Positions 25,165-34,588 of a stretch of 64,000 nt of DNA are shown here, in pieces. Source of the stretch: JBCDGZ01 sp038750655 (GTDB lineage: Bacteria; Bacteroidota; Bacteroidia; Chitinophagales; Saprospiraceae). How positions within the stretch are numbered: the stretch's first letter is position 1; the number at the start of each line of letters is the position of its first letter. The stretch spans positions 9,710 through 73,709 of the forward strand of contig JBCDGZ010000015.1 of assembly GCA_038750655.1 (NCBI GenBank), given 5' to 3'. Made by a program: the position numbers and the translations under genes. The notes under the pieces are model-generated. The model saw nothing but the letters and a program-made list of their open reading frames with translations, had not been told where the DNA came from and did not search any database.

Positions 25165-26490
25165 CTAAGGATCAGTAGGTTTAGGCAAATAATAAAGGAC
25201 GACTCTGTTGTCTTTGTGGAAATACTTCTTGGCAGCATTCATAATATCCTCGCGGGTAACCTTCATGTAGCGATCAATTTCGGCGTTGATCAGATTGGCG
25301 TCTCCATAATACATATGGTAATTGGCCAAACTTTCGGCGATACCAGCGATGGTAGAGTTGGAGGTGACGAAGTCATTTTCGATCTGGTTACGTAGTTTTT
25401 GGAACTCTCGCTCTGAGATCAGCTCGTTTTTTACTCGGTCCACCTCGGTGTCCATCGCCGATTCTACGTTCTCCAGACTAACGCCCATATTGGCGATGCC
25501 GAAGGCGATAGAGGCACCGGGATCTTCGAGAGCTAGCGGGAAATTACCGACAAAAAGGGCGGTTTGCTGCTCATCCACCAAGGCTCTATAAAGTCTAGAA
25601 CTTTGGCCTTGCGAGAGCAGGGTACTCAGCATATCAACTGCATAGTAATCGTCCGTTCCCTGCGCAGGAATGCGGTAAGTCTGCACCACCGCAGGCAGCT
25701 GGATATTATCATAAACGGTATCGCGTACTTCAGCAGCCAAAGGGGGCTCTACGATATTAGGGCGATAGATGGGCTTGGTACCCTTTGGTATGTCTTTAAA
25801 ATATTGATCAATCATTGCCTTGGCCTCATCGATTTTGATGTCACCAGCAATCGAAAGCACCGCATTATTGGGCACATAAAAATCTTTGTAAAAATTGACA
25901 TAATCTTCTTCCTGAGCGGCATCCAAGTGGTCCATAGAGCCAATTACCGACCAGTGGTAGGGGTGCTTGGTGAAGGCCCGCTTCATGGACTCTTCGAGTA
26001 CAGAACCGTAGGGGCGGTTGTCGATGCGCTGACGGCGCTCCTCCTTGACCACTTGGCGCTGCGTCTCAATACCTACCTGCTCGACTTTTGCGTGTAGCAT
26101 CCGCTCAGATTCCAACCACAGGCCTGTCGCCAGCTGATTGGAAGGCAACACTTCGTAGTAGAAAGTACGATCGTAGGTAGTATTGGCATTGTTCATCCCT
26201 CCGGCATTGGAGATATAATCGTCAAATTCCCCTCTGGCGATATTTTCCGATCCTTCGAACAGCAGGTGCTCAAAAAAGTGAGCAAATCCGGTACGGTTGG
26301 GCTTTTCATTCTTAGAGCCAACATGGTACATCACCGTAACCGCGACGATAGGAGTAGAGTTGTCTTGATGGAGAATAACGTGAAGGCCATTATCCATTGT
26401 ATACTCTGTGTAATTGACCTTATTCATCTGTGCCTGTGCAGCCGTCAGACCCAGCAACAGGAAGGCCAATAGTAAGATTCTAGGTTTCAT
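25165..26490 (-). CDS. M16-family zinc peptidase, catalytic subunit
   Basis: A 441-residue secreted peptidase with signal peptide (1-20, ending AQAQ). The inverted zinc motif HFFEH (H71, E74, H75) is present, with the distal Glu ligand in VVKEERRQR (E150/E151). The second half has the FGIANMG and RNQIENDFV elements of the M16 fold. The M16 clamshell needs two halves, and this protein has one; the downstream gene supplies the inactive half. Likely cleaves short peptides in the periplasm. First gene of the two-gene unit. Confidence 0.9.
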   Translation of the reverse strand: MKPRILLLAFLLLGLTAAQAQMNKVNYTEYTMDNGLHVILHQDNSTPIVAVTVMYHVGSKNEKPNRTGFAHFFEHLLFEGSENIARGEFDDYISNAGGMNNANTTYDRTFYYEVLPSNQLATGLWLESERMLHAKVEQVGIETQRQVVKEERRQRIDNRPYGSVLEESMKRAFTKHPYHWSVIGSMDHLDAAQEEDYVNFYKDFYVPNNAVLSIAGDIKIDEAKAMIDQYFKDIPKGTKPIYRPNIVEPPLAAEVRDTVYDNIQLPAVVQTYRIPAQGTDDYYAVDMLSTLLSQGQSSRLYRALVDEQQTALFVGNFPLALEDPGASIAFGIANMGVSLENVESAMDTEVDRVKNELISEREFQKLRNQIENDFVTSNSTIAGIAESLANYHMYYGDANLINAEIDRYMKVTREDIMNAAKKYFHKDNRVVLYYLPKPTDP

Positions 26491-26630
26491 TTAAATGGTT
26501 CATTTTATTGAAGAAATTATAGCTCTCTAACTGGGCTAATATACGGAAAGATGGATATATCCCGTATTGAGAATGCGTCAATCTATAGGAATGCGTTGTT
26601 TTTATAGACCAATGCAAGGATTAGTGGGGT

Positions 26631-26672
26631 AAAAACAGAAAGCGCCAGGCCGCCCGAGGGCAACCTGACGCT
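26631..26672 (-). terminator. Terminator of the YkuK-family gene
   Basis: On the minus strand AGCGTCAGG pairs with CCTGGCGCT (with one G-U), and TTTCTGTTTTT follows. It begins 26 bases past the stop of the YkuK-like gene and keeps it separate from the M16 unit. Confidence 0.75.
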
Positions 26673-26697
26673 AGTAGCTTGTTGATAAAGGCCAGAA

Positions 26698-27168
26698 TTA
26701 GACGACCTTGTCCGCGCAGCTAGAGCTGGCGAAGGCATCTGGTTTGGCCTTGAAGACGAACCCCATCCCCAGGATGTATCCCATCGCCTCTTTGAGAGCG
26801 GTATTGGACTGAAAATGAGGGTCAGTATTGATGTCTGCGTGTACTTCTAAGGCAACATCGTGGGCATCGAGTAGATCGCAAAGATGGTAAGCGATTTCGA
26901 CGGATTTGCCGACCTCGGCGATCATCCGCTCCCGAAGGCCCATCGGCTTGGTAATTTTATCGTTACTGATAAACATAAAACCGCCTTTTTTCTCCCGTAG
27001 AAATACGATGACGGTGGCAAATTCGATCACCTTTCCACGCACTTGAGAGTCTGTACCGATACACACTTTGAGCTTGTGCCCCAGGTCTTTCTCTCGAAGT
27101 ATGGTCTTTTCTACTGCTGATTTAATAGGGAGTTCGATATGTTGCCCATTCAATCTACGCCAATTCAT
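26698..27168 (-). CDS. YkuK-family RNase H-like protein (DUF458)
   Basis: A 156-residue cytosolic protein with an RNase H-like fold of the YkuK group. KVCIGTDSQVRG carries the first acidic residue, FATVIVFLREKKGGFMF the central strands, and LEVHADINTDPHFQSNTALKEAMGYILGMGF the later acidic positions, close to the family consensus. The C-terminal PDAFASSSCADKVV is also typical. Activity is not established; the family is assumed to be a nuclease or nucleic-acid binder. A monocistronic gene with its own terminator. Confidence 0.85.
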   Translation of the reverse strand: MNWRRLNGQHIELPIKSAVEKTILREKDLGHKLKVCIGTDSQVRGKVIEFATVIVFLREKKGGFMFISNDKITKPMGLRERMIAEVGKSVEIAYHLCDLLDAHDVALEVHADINTDPHFQSNTALKEAMGYILGMGFVFKAKPDAFASSSCADKVV

Positions 27169-27376
27169 AATGATAGTGTTTTGCAGGAAGTTACTAATTA
27201 AATAGTGGAAATCGCGCTAATTCCAAATATTTCACATAAAATTAATTTGATTATGTCCGATAACTTAACACCGGGTTTGTATTGGATAGTTCCCTTTGAT
27301 TAAGCCTAGAATCAATTGGCACGGAAAGTGTTTTTATCTCCCTTAGTTGTTTTATAAACGCCATTAAGCCAGAATA

Positions 27377-29224
27377 ATGAACCCAGAGCGTTACAATGAT
27401 AGTACAATAACTAAGCGGATCAATTGGATTGCCCTAGGCAGCATGATCCTTTTGTCCCTTTATTTCGTATCGAGTTCCTACCTCACCAAATTGGACGCGA
27501 AGGAGCAGTCTCATCTGAAACTGCTCAAAAGCATCGCTCAGACCCTTTCCATGCAGATCGACGGAGATGAGTACAGCCAATTGCTGGAGAGATTTCCGCA
27601 ACAAGACGATATTCGCCACAACGGCCAAGACTCCATCTACCGTAAGATCAGCCGAACCATGCGCGACTTGCAGGTCACCAAGGGACTCCAAACACCGATC
27701 TACATCCTCAGTAAATCTTCTGGTAACAATAACTTCTTCTTTGGCGTCACCTCCGCCGATCAACCTTATTATCGACATGCCTACGTCAACCCTCCATCTT
27801 TAATCAGTGAAAAATACGAAGAAGGTGGACAAATGGGGCAGTATAAATCCCAGCAAGGCAACTGGCTTTCCGCTTTTATGCCGCTAAAAAACAGTCAAGG
27901 TAATGTGGTGGGCGTGATTGAAGTGGACGAAAAACTGGCCCATTTTAATGCTTCGGCCAAGCAGGACCTCTACCGGGATACGCTGATGGCACTCTTAGCC
28001 ATCTTCTGCTGCTCATTGATCTTACGCAAATACCTCAATCGGGTCATCAGTATGCTCAAAGACAAGGAAGTCGCCGAGCATAAAGCGATGGTCAAGGCCA
28101 AGTTCCTCTCCACCATGAGCCACGAAATCCGTACACCGATGAATGCGGTGATCGGTCTGTCCAATATTTTAATTCAAGAGGAGCCGCGTAAGGATCAGCT
28201 GGAAAACCTCAAGACTTTGAAGTTTTCTGCCGACCTCCTACTGGCCCTAATCAACGATATTCTGGACTTTAGCAAGATCGAGGCGGGGAAGATCAGTTTT
28301 GAAAAAATTGACTTTAACCTGCATGATCTGGTAGAAAATATTCAACATTCCCTGGCCATGCGGGCCAAAGACAAGGGTATCCAACTGGACCTCCAGATCA
28401 AATCAGATGTTCCCCAGTTTGTGGTGGGGGACCCGGTGCGCCTCAGTCAAATTCTGACCAATCTGTGTGGCAATGCCATTAAATTTACCAACGAGGGAAA
28501 GGTGAGTATTGAGATGGAATTGCTCTTTGTTGACCAAAAGCAGGCTAAAATCCGCTTTTCGGTAATTGATACGGGCATTGGTATTCCTAAAGATAAATTC
28601 GAGACCATTTTCAAAAGCTTCTCACAGGCCGATACAACCACTACGCGCAAATACGGCGGGACGGGGCTGGGCTTGTCGATTACTAAGCGTTTGCTGGAAT
28701 TGCAGAATAGCAACATCCAAATTCAGAGCGAAGTGGGTAAGGGCTCAACCTTTTTCTTCGACTTACAGCTGCCGATTGGGCAGGGGCCTCAGCTCAGTGA
28801 ATGTTCGCAGGAGGTGGTGCATGTTCCCGAAAGCCTCGAAGGGGCCAGAGTCTTGCTGGTGGAGGACAATCGGATCAATGTGATCGTAGCGGGTAAGTTT
28901 CTCAAGAAATGGGGGCTGGTCTACGATGTGGCTGAGAACGGCCAGATTGCGGTAGAAATGGTGCAGCAAAAAGACTATCACGCCATCCTTATGGACCTCG
29001 ATATGCCAGTCATGGACGGCTACAAGGCAACACAGGCCATCCGTGCATTGGCCGATCCCAAATTCCAGGAAGTGCCCATCATTGCGCTGTCGGCCTCGGC
29101 CTTGTCCAATTTCCGCGAAAAGGCATTTGAGGCGGGGATGAATGAGTTTGTCACCAAGCCCTTCAATCCTTCCGAGTTGTACCAAACGCTGGGTAAATTT
29201 GTCCGCATCGAGCAGGAAGTCTGA
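27377..29224 (+). CDS. Hybrid sensor histidine kinase with receiver domain
   Basis: A 615-residue membrane hybrid kinase: TM1 (about 15-35), a periplasmic sensor region (36-195) with PAS-like character, TM2 (about 196-216), HisKA with FLSTMSHEIRTPMNAVIGLSN, HATPase with GNAIKFTNEG (N), DTGIGIPKDKF (G1), GGTGLGLSI (G2), and a C-terminal receiver (about 490-610; LLVEDNRINV, ILMDLDMPVMDGY, VTKPFNP). No cognate output gene is adjacent. The phosphate may go to a free regulator or a histidine phosphotransfer protein elsewhere. Confidence 0.93.
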   Translation: MNPERYNDSTITKRINWIALGSMILLSLYFVSSSYLTKLDAKEQSHLKLLKSIAQTLSMQIDGDEYSQLLERFPQQDDIRHNGQDSIYRKISRTMRDLQVTKGLQTPIYILSKSSGNNNFFFGVTSADQPYYRHAYVNPPSLISEKYEEGGQMGQYKSQQGNWLSAFMPLKNSQGNVVGVIEVDEKLAHFNASAKQDLYRDTLMALLAIFCCSLILRKYLNRVISMLKDKEVAEHKAMVKAKFLSTMSHEIRTPMNAVIGLSNILIQEEPRKDQLENLKTLKFSADLLLALINDILDFSKIEAGKISFEKIDFNLHDLVENIQHSLAMRAKDKGIQLDLQIKSDVPQFVVGDPVRLSQILTNLCGNAIKFTNEGKVSIEMELLFVDQKQAKIRFSVIDTGIGIPKDKFETIFKSFSQADTTTTRKYGGTGLGLSITKRLLELQNSNIQIQSEVGKGSTFFFDLQLPIGQGPQLSECSQEVVHVPESLEGARVLLVEDNRINVIVAGKFLKKWGLVYDVAENGQIAVEMVQQKDYHAILMDLDMPVMDGYKATQAIRALADPKFQEVPIIALSASALSNFREKAFEAGMNEFVTKPFNPSELYQTLGKFVRIEQEV

Positions 29225-29240
29225 GTTCCAATCGCTGATT

Positions 29241-29273
29241 TTGCGCATTAATGCTCATGAATACCTATTTTTG
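29241..29273 (+). promoter_or_regulatory. Putative promoter of the DUF255 gene
   Basis: TATTTTTG at 29266-29273 fits the Bacteroidota -7 element TAnnTTTG. TTTTG at 29239-29243 is 22 bases upstream, one or two bases longer than ideal for the -33 element. The gene starts 33 bases downstream. Confidence 0.5.
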
Positions 29274-29306
29274 TCGGAGTTTTACCTATCGTACAAATTC
29301 TGATTT

Positions 29307-31415
29307 ATGTATTCTCACAAGACCCTTCTTTACGTCTTCATCATTTGCCTTGTTTACGCCTGCAAATCGCCCAATGGCAATGCCCAACATAGCGAGGGGC
29401 AATACCGCAACCACCTAGCCAACGAAAGCAGCCCTTATCTGCTGCAACACGCTGGCAATCCCGTCGACTGGTATCCCTGGGGCGAGGAGGCGCTGGCCAA
29501 GGCCAAAGCGGAGGATAAGATGCTGGTGATCAGCGTCGGCTATGCCGCCTGCCACTGGTGTCATGTGATGGAGCACGAGTCCTTCGAGGATACGCTGGTG
29601 AGTCAGATCATGAACGAAAATTTTGTTTGCATCAAGGTGGATCGCGAGGAGCGGCCGGACATTGACGATGTGTATATGACGGCTTGCCAGATGGCGACGG
29701 GGAAGAGCTGTGGTTGGCCGCTGAATGCTTTTGCCTTGCCTGATGGTCGGCCGGTTTGGGCGGGTACTTATTTCCCAAAGAAGGATTGGATGGAGGTGTT
29801 GAATCATTTTGTCAAACTTCACAAAGAAGAACCCCAAAAGCTTGATGAGTACGCCGAACAGTTGACCAGCGGTATTCAGGCCAATTCGGGTATTGAGATC
29901 AATACGGGAGACCAGGTATTTACGGAGGATGCCCTGCAGGATATTGCCAAACAATTTTTAACTAATGTAGACTTTAACCGAGGGGGGCGCAAGGGAGCAC
30001 CGAAGTTCCCGATGCCCAATAATTACCAATTCTTGCTCAATTACCACCAAATCTACGGCGAGGAAAAGGCCCTAAAAGCCGTCACTACCACCCTGGACCA
30101 AATGGCCATGGGTGGCATCTACGATCAGCTCGGTGGAGGCTTCGCCCGCTATTCGGTGGATGGGGAATGGAAGGTGCCACACTTTGAGAAAATGCTGTAC
30201 GATAATGGGCAGCTGGTGAGCCTCTATGCGCAGGCTTTTCAGGTGACGAGCAATCCTTTGTATCAAAAGGTAGTCGAAGAAACTTTGGCTTTTATTGAAA
30301 GGGAATTGAGTGATGAAAACGGCGGCTTTTACTCTTCGCTGGATGCGGACAGTGAGGGCGAAGAGGGGAAGTTTTATGTCTGGCAAAAGGAGGAAATTGA
30401 TCAATTGCTGGGGGAGCAAAGCGAGGTATTCTGCGATTATTATGAGGTGACGAAGAAAGGAAATTGGGAGCACAAAAATATTCTGTACCGCCGTCGCAGT
30501 GCGGAGTGGGTAGCCAAGCGCCATAACATAGAAGAGGCGAAGGTGGAAGAGATCGTGAGCGCGGGGCAGAAGACGCTCCTTGCTGCGCGCGCCGAGCGCG
30601 TACGCCCCGGACTAGACGATAAAATCCTCACCTCCTGGAATGCGCTGATGCTCAAGGGCTACGCGGATGCCTACCGCGCCTTCGGCAAGCCCAACTACCT
30701 CCAACGCGCCCTCAAAAATGCCCAGTTCATCAAGCAAAATATGCTGCAAAGCGACCATCGCCTCAATCGCAATTACAAAGACAGCAAATCCGTCATCAAT
30801 GCCTTCCTGGATGACTACGCCCTGCTCATCGATGCCTACATCAGCCTCTACCAGGTCACCTTCGACGAGCAATGGCTCAACCAGGCCCGCGACCTGGCTG
30901 ACTACACCCTGGCCCATTTTTACGAAAGCAAAAACGGCATGTTCAATTACACCTCCGACCTCGACCCACCGCTGGTGGCCCGCAAGATGGAACTGGCGGA
31001 TAATGTCATCCCCGGCTCCAATTCAACTATGGCCCGCAATCTGTTTCACCTGGGCACCTATTTTTACAATACCGAATACATCGACAGGGCCAAGCAGATG
31101 ATGCACAACCTCAGCAATGACATTACCTCGACCGATCAACCCAACTTCTACTCCAACTGGTGCAGCCTCTACAGTAGCCTGGTCAAGCCCCCCTACGAGG
31201 TCGCCATCGTCGGCAATGACTTCGAGGTCCTACGCAGCAACTTGATGAAGCGTTATTTCCCTAGTGCGCTCTTCCTGGGTGGCAAGGACGAAGGCAGCCT
31301 GGAATTGCTCAAGGACAAACTACTGGAAGGCGAAACCATGATCTACGTTTGTCAGAACAAGGTTTGTAAGCTTCCCGTGACGGAGGTAGAGAAGGCCGTA
31401 GGCTTGATCGATTGA
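29307..31415 (+). CDS. DUF255 / thioredoxin-domain protein (YyaL, SPATA20-like), lipoprotein
   Basis: A 702-residue protein. A lipoprotein signal (VYAC, Cys19) precedes the conserved thioredoxin-like domain: NHLANESSPYLLQHAGNPVDWY-type segment, SVGYAACHWCHVMEHE with the CxxC, VDREERPDID, and GWPLNAFALPDG. An alpha/alpha barrel follows (about 220-600) with KFPMP, GGIYDQLGGGFARYSVD, VPHFEKMLYDNGQL, and TSWNALMLKGYA, all family signatures related to cellobiose epimerase-like folds. The role is unproven. It abuts the convergent PD40 gene with no spacer between stops. Confidence 0.92.
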   Translation: MYSHKTLLYVFIICLVYACKSPNGNAQHSEGQYRNHLANESSPYLLQHAGNPVDWYPWGEEALAKAKAEDKMLVISVGYAACHWCHVMEHESFEDTLVSQIMNENFVCIKVDREERPDIDDVYMTACQMATGKSCGWPLNAFALPDGRPVWAGTYFPKKDWMEVLNHFVKLHKEEPQKLDEYAEQLTSGIQANSGIEINTGDQVFTEDALQDIAKQFLTNVDFNRGGRKGAPKFPMPNNYQFLLNYHQIYGEEKALKAVTTTLDQMAMGGIYDQLGGGFARYSVDGEWKVPHFEKMLYDNGQLVSLYAQAFQVTSNPLYQKVVEETLAFIERELSDENGGFYSSLDADSEGEEGKFYVWQKEEIDQLLGEQSEVFCDYYEVTKKGNWEHKNILYRRRSAEWVAKRHNIEEAKVEEIVSAGQKTLLAARAERVRPGLDDKILTSWNALMLKGYADAYRAFGKPNYLQRALKNAQFIKQNMLQSDHRLNRNYKDSKSVINAFLDDYALLIDAYISLYQVTFDEQWLNQARDLADYTLAHFYESKNGMFNYTSDLDPPLVARKMELADNVIPGSNSTMARNLFHLGTYFYNTEYIDRAKQMMHNLSNDITSTDQPNFYSNWCSLYSSLVKPPYEVAIVGNDFEVLRSNLMKRYFPSALFLGGKDEGSLELLKDKLLEGETMIYVCQNKVCKLPVTEVEKAVGLID

Positions 31416-32342
31416 TCACTTCTTTTGCCGAAACTGGGAGCGCAGTTTAGGAATGATTTGCGCATCTACCCAATAAATATCTTGATTGCTGGTGTAGAAA
31501 AAGTACTTACCATCCTTACTGACGAAGGGGCATAACTCGTGCTTTTCACTGTTGATGTCTGTTCCCATATTCACCGCAGGCATCCATTCTCCTCGCTCAT
31601 CTTTGAAGCTGATGTAAAGGTCACCACGCCCCAGGCCTCCTCTGCGTACGGAGCAGAAGATGATATAAGATTCATCGTAAGCAATAAAAGCATCGGCCTC
31701 ATAAGCAGGGGTGTTGATCGCCGCAGGCAAGGCAACAGCCTCTTCGAAACCTCCGCCGGGCTTCGCCCGCGCCGCGTACACGTCAAAGTTGCGCTTTGGG
31801 CCATCCGTAGCCTTGGCATTGGTGGCGAAATACATGGTTCCCTCCTTGGTAAAAGACATATAATACTCGCTGCTCGTGGAGTTGATCGCCGGCCCGGCGT
31901 TGATCGGTGCCGACCAGCCCTTCGCTTTTTTCTCGACATACCAAATATCATGCTTCTGGGGCTCCCCCTTTCCATCCAGCGCCTGATCAGAGATGACATA
32001 GAGCTTTTGCTCATCAGGAGAAAGGAAGGGATCATTGTAGCCGTAGGTAGGATGCGAAAGAATGACCTCTGGGGTGCTCCACCCCTTTTTGGTCCAACGA
32101 GAATAGTGGGTTTCCGTTCTTCCATCAATGTCGATCCCATAGTACAATTCTGTCCCATCCTCAGAAAGCACCGAGCCAAATTCAGAACGATCGGGCAAAG
32201 AAATGAGACCGGGAGCAAAGACTTTGGGGGTCATTCCGGGCGTTTCGCCAGTATACTTGTTAACGATTTGGCCGCCCGTTTTACACGATAGGGACAATAA
32301 TAGTAGGCCGCAAAGTAAGCCTCTCAGGAAGATCGAAATCAT
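31416..32342 (-). CDS. WD40-like (PD40) beta-propeller lipoprotein
   Basis: From ATG 32342, 308 residues with a lipobox LSLSC (about Cys19). Several PD40 units follow, with the motif pattern of a blade: DPFLSPDEQKLYVISD, YYMSFTKEGTMYFATN, DAFIAYDESYIIFCSV and CPFVSKDGKYFFYTSN. These are like TolB-type propellers and are common in Bacteroidota as surface or periplasmic lipoproteins. A longer frame opens 17 codons upstream, but it lacks a start with a signal peptide at its front. Substrate or partner unknown. Its stop codon abuts the stop of the DUF255 gene. Confidence 0.82.
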   Translation of the reverse strand: MISIFLRGLLCGLLLLSLSCKTGGQIVNKYTGETPGMTPKVFAPGLISLPDRSEFGSVLSEDGTELYYGIDIDGRTETHYSRWTKKGWSTPEVILSHPTYGYNDPFLSPDEQKLYVISDQALDGKGEPQKHDIWYVEKKAKGWSAPINAGPAINSTSSEYYMSFTKEGTMYFATNAKATDGPKRNFDVYAARAKPGGGFEEAVALPAAINTPAYEADAFIAYDESYIIFCSVRRGGLGRGDLYISFKDERGEWMPAVNMGTDINSEKHELCPFVSKDGKYFFYTSNQDIYWVDAQIIPKLRSQFRQKK

Positions 32343-32855
32343 ATGATTGTTTTTGGTGGGTTGAATGTAAAGTAGAACCTTGAATACCGCCACAAGTTAC
32401 TGCTCAAAATACATTTTTTTTGAAAAAACTTTTGCTTTCGTAAACTATTGACCACAAGTGACTTAAATCTCACAAGAGTAAACAAATAGTACAGAAAATC
32501 ATACGATAAATTTATATTATTATGGAATTTTTAGAGTTTCGCCATCTGTGTAAGGAATCTCGATCATCTACAGGTACCGATGGATGATGATTTTAACACT
32601 TCTTGCGGCCTGCCTCTGCCGGCAGGGTGGTGGCTAGGGCGCCTGTCTACCGACAGGTAGAGGTTCCCTCCCAAAGCCCCAAACTATACCTCTATCCCAA
32701 TTCCAGGACCGATACAACTATATCATAATTCTACGCCCATATCCTCCAACAATTAACTATTTTAGAGCCAGCAACCGTCCTCCGGACCGGAACACTCAGC
32801 TTTTCGAATACCATAATTGCTTTCTTCAATAAGCATCAACAAAACAACCGCCTAG
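32343..32855. repeat. Intergenic region with G+C-rich palindromes
   Basis: I see no gene in these 513 bases. A G+C-rich island at 32609-32663 has CTGCCGGCAG (32616-32625), a perfect palindrome, and CCTGTC / GACAGG (32642-32647 / 32652-32657). It is similar in kind to the palindrome cluster at 5072-5105, and both sit in A+T-richer intergenic surroundings. The remainder is upstream sequence of the two divergent genes. Confidence 0.4.
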
Positions 32856-33548
32856 ATGAGAACCTTAGCTCTTTTATCCAGTATCTTACTCCTCAACCTA
32901 TTCACTATGATCGACACCTTCGCACAAGACTGGCCCAACTTAGAACGCTACCAGCAAGCCAATGCACAGCTCCCCTCCCCTATGCCCAAGCAGAATCGCA
33001 TTGTCTTTATGGGCAATTCTATTACGGAAGGTTGGAAGCAGGACAGCCTTCAATTTTTTGATAATCCAGCTTATGTCAATCGAGGTATAAGTGGGCAAAC
33101 GACGCCTCAGATGCTCATCCGCTTTCGGCCCGACGTCGTCGATCTTCAGCCGACAGTCGTGGTAATCTTGGCCGGCATCAATGATATTGCGGGTAATACA
33201 GGTCCTTCTTCTGTCAAGATGATCGCTGATAATATCAAATCTATGGCGGAAATTGCTCGGGCCAACGGTATTAAGGTCGTGCTCAGCTCCGTACTGCCTG
33301 CGGCGGATTTCCCTTGGCGTCCGGGTATGGAGCCCGCCGAGAAAGTCCTCCAACTCAATAGCCTACTAAAAGCGTACGCCGAGCAGCACAACTTGATCTA
33401 CCTCGATTATTTTTCAGCCATGGTTGATGATCAGAAAGGGTTAAGAAAAGCCTATACCTATGATGGTGTACATCCGAATGTAGCGGGATATAAGGTCATG
33501 GAGCCGCTGGCGGAGGCGGCGATTGCACAAGCACTGATGCAAAAATAA
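32856..33548 (+). CDS. SGNH/GDSL-family hydrolase
   Basis: A secreted 230-residue esterase or lipase-type enzyme with signal peptide (about 1-23, ending DTFAQ). The four SGNH blocks are visible: FMGNSITEGW (Ser), NRGISGQTTPQ (Gly), LAGINDIAGN (Asn) and DGVHPNVAGY (Asp-His). It resembles the Bacteroidota group close to platelet-activating-factor acetylhydrolase and acetylxylan esterases. Substrate unknown. Single gene, convergent with the next. Confidence 0.92.
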   Translation: MRTLALLSSILLLNLFTMIDTFAQDWPNLERYQQANAQLPSPMPKQNRIVFMGNSITEGWKQDSLQFFDNPAYVNRGISGQTTPQMLIRFRPDVVDLQPTVVVILAGINDIAGNTGPSSVKMIADNIKSMAEIARANGIKVVLSSVLPAADFPWRPGMEPAEKVLQLNSLLKAYAEQHNLIYLDYFSAMVDDQKGLRKAYTYDGVHPNVAGYKVMEPLAEAAIAQALMQK

Positions 33549-33639
33549 GAAGAGCAATCGGACGTACTGAATATCAAGCCCGCCCGACTGCTGTTGATCA
33601 ACTTTCGAAACAATATAAATTACCTACTCAAGTGTTTCA

Positions 33640-34176
33640 TTACTTTGCCGCGTTCAAAAATTTGGCGTGGGCGGCCATGAATTTAGCTTGATTCTGAGGA
33701 GACATCTGTATTTGCACCAATCGCCAAGTCAAATTGTAGGTATGAATGTCAAACGCTGGGGGAATCGCGCCGAAAAATGGATCGTAATAGTTGAGCGCCG
33801 TATCCGAAAAAGAAGGTTGCCCTCTAGTCAGCAGCTTAATTTCACATACCGTACCATTGAGCGTACCGGTCACAGAGCGATAATACTGCCAGATCACAGA
33901 GGGCGTACCCAAAGAAATACTCAAACTGCGCTTACCATCGGGAGGAGTACCGGAAGTGTTATAAGGCGTAGTGGAATCCGGCCCGAAGGTGTAGGACATG
34001 GAGTTGACGATTTGCTTCCCATCCATATCCATGTGGGTAAAACTAAAATCGGATTTTGCATCGTGTACTGCCTGCATAACACTCTCCACACTAGAAGTAT
34101 CCTCTACCCCATCCAGCTGGAGGTTTTCGAAATAACAATACAATCCAACTACTCTAAAACTAACTTGTAAAGCCAT
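33640..34176 (-). CDS. Hypothetical protein
   Basis: A 178-residue protein with no signal peptide and no membrane segment. It seems mostly beta-rich up to residue 150, ending in a short helical tail (QNQAKFMAAHAKFLNAAK). I do not recognise the family. A simple tube-like or contractile-injection protein was considered because of its size and beta content, but no diagnostic motif supports that. It is alone in its transcription unit. Confidence 0.6.
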   Translation of the reverse strand: MALQVSFRVVGLYCYFENLQLDGVEDTSSVESVMQAVHDAKSDFSFTHMDMDGKQIVNSMSYTFGPDSTTPYNTSGTPPDGKRSLSISLGTPSVIWQYYRSVTGTLNGTVCEIKLLTRGQPSFSDTALNYYDPFFGAIPPAFDIHTYNLTWRLVQIQMSPQNQAKFMAAHAKFLNAAK

Positions 34177-34588
34177 AATGGTTTTTATTTTGGAGTTAAT
34201 AAAATAAGCGACTTGGCCAAAGGCTATGCTTTGGCGGCGTAGGTGGGTAGGTAAAAAGAAGAGTGAAAAAAATGCTTGAGAACTACCATTAAAAGAGGAA
34301 GACCCTAAAAATCATCCTATAATAACAATGTACAAAAAATGTTAGGAGATGAACGAAAAATCAGTCTTTTTTTTGTTATTTAATTTATTTTTTCTCCGTT
34401 GAGGATAAAATGGTGTTGGTGCGCTTCGGAAAACTAAGAGAGGGATCTCTGATAAATTCTCGTGGAAAACAACCACAAAAATCATCAAGCTGATCCCTCG
34501 AACAGGCAAATCCGGGAGTTTGAATTCTCCGGCTTCGTAAATAGGATATTTTTTTCCTGATAAAAGGTTGTTGACGCTCTTATCGGAA
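34177..34588. other. Intergenic region, A+T-rich, no clear gene
   Basis: These 412 bases hold one clear hairpin, GCCAAAG (34216-34222) / CTTTGGC (34229-34235), in the upstream region of the hypothetical gene at 33640-34176. An 84-codon minus-strand frame (34342-34596) has poor composition and runs into the oxidase gene; I do not accept it. There is an oligo-T stretch near 34361. I see nothing else. Confidence 0.4.

Noticed and set aside
33640..34176. A type VI or injection-system tube protein
   Set aside because: Only size and beta content suggest it; none of the neighbouring genes belongs to such a system.
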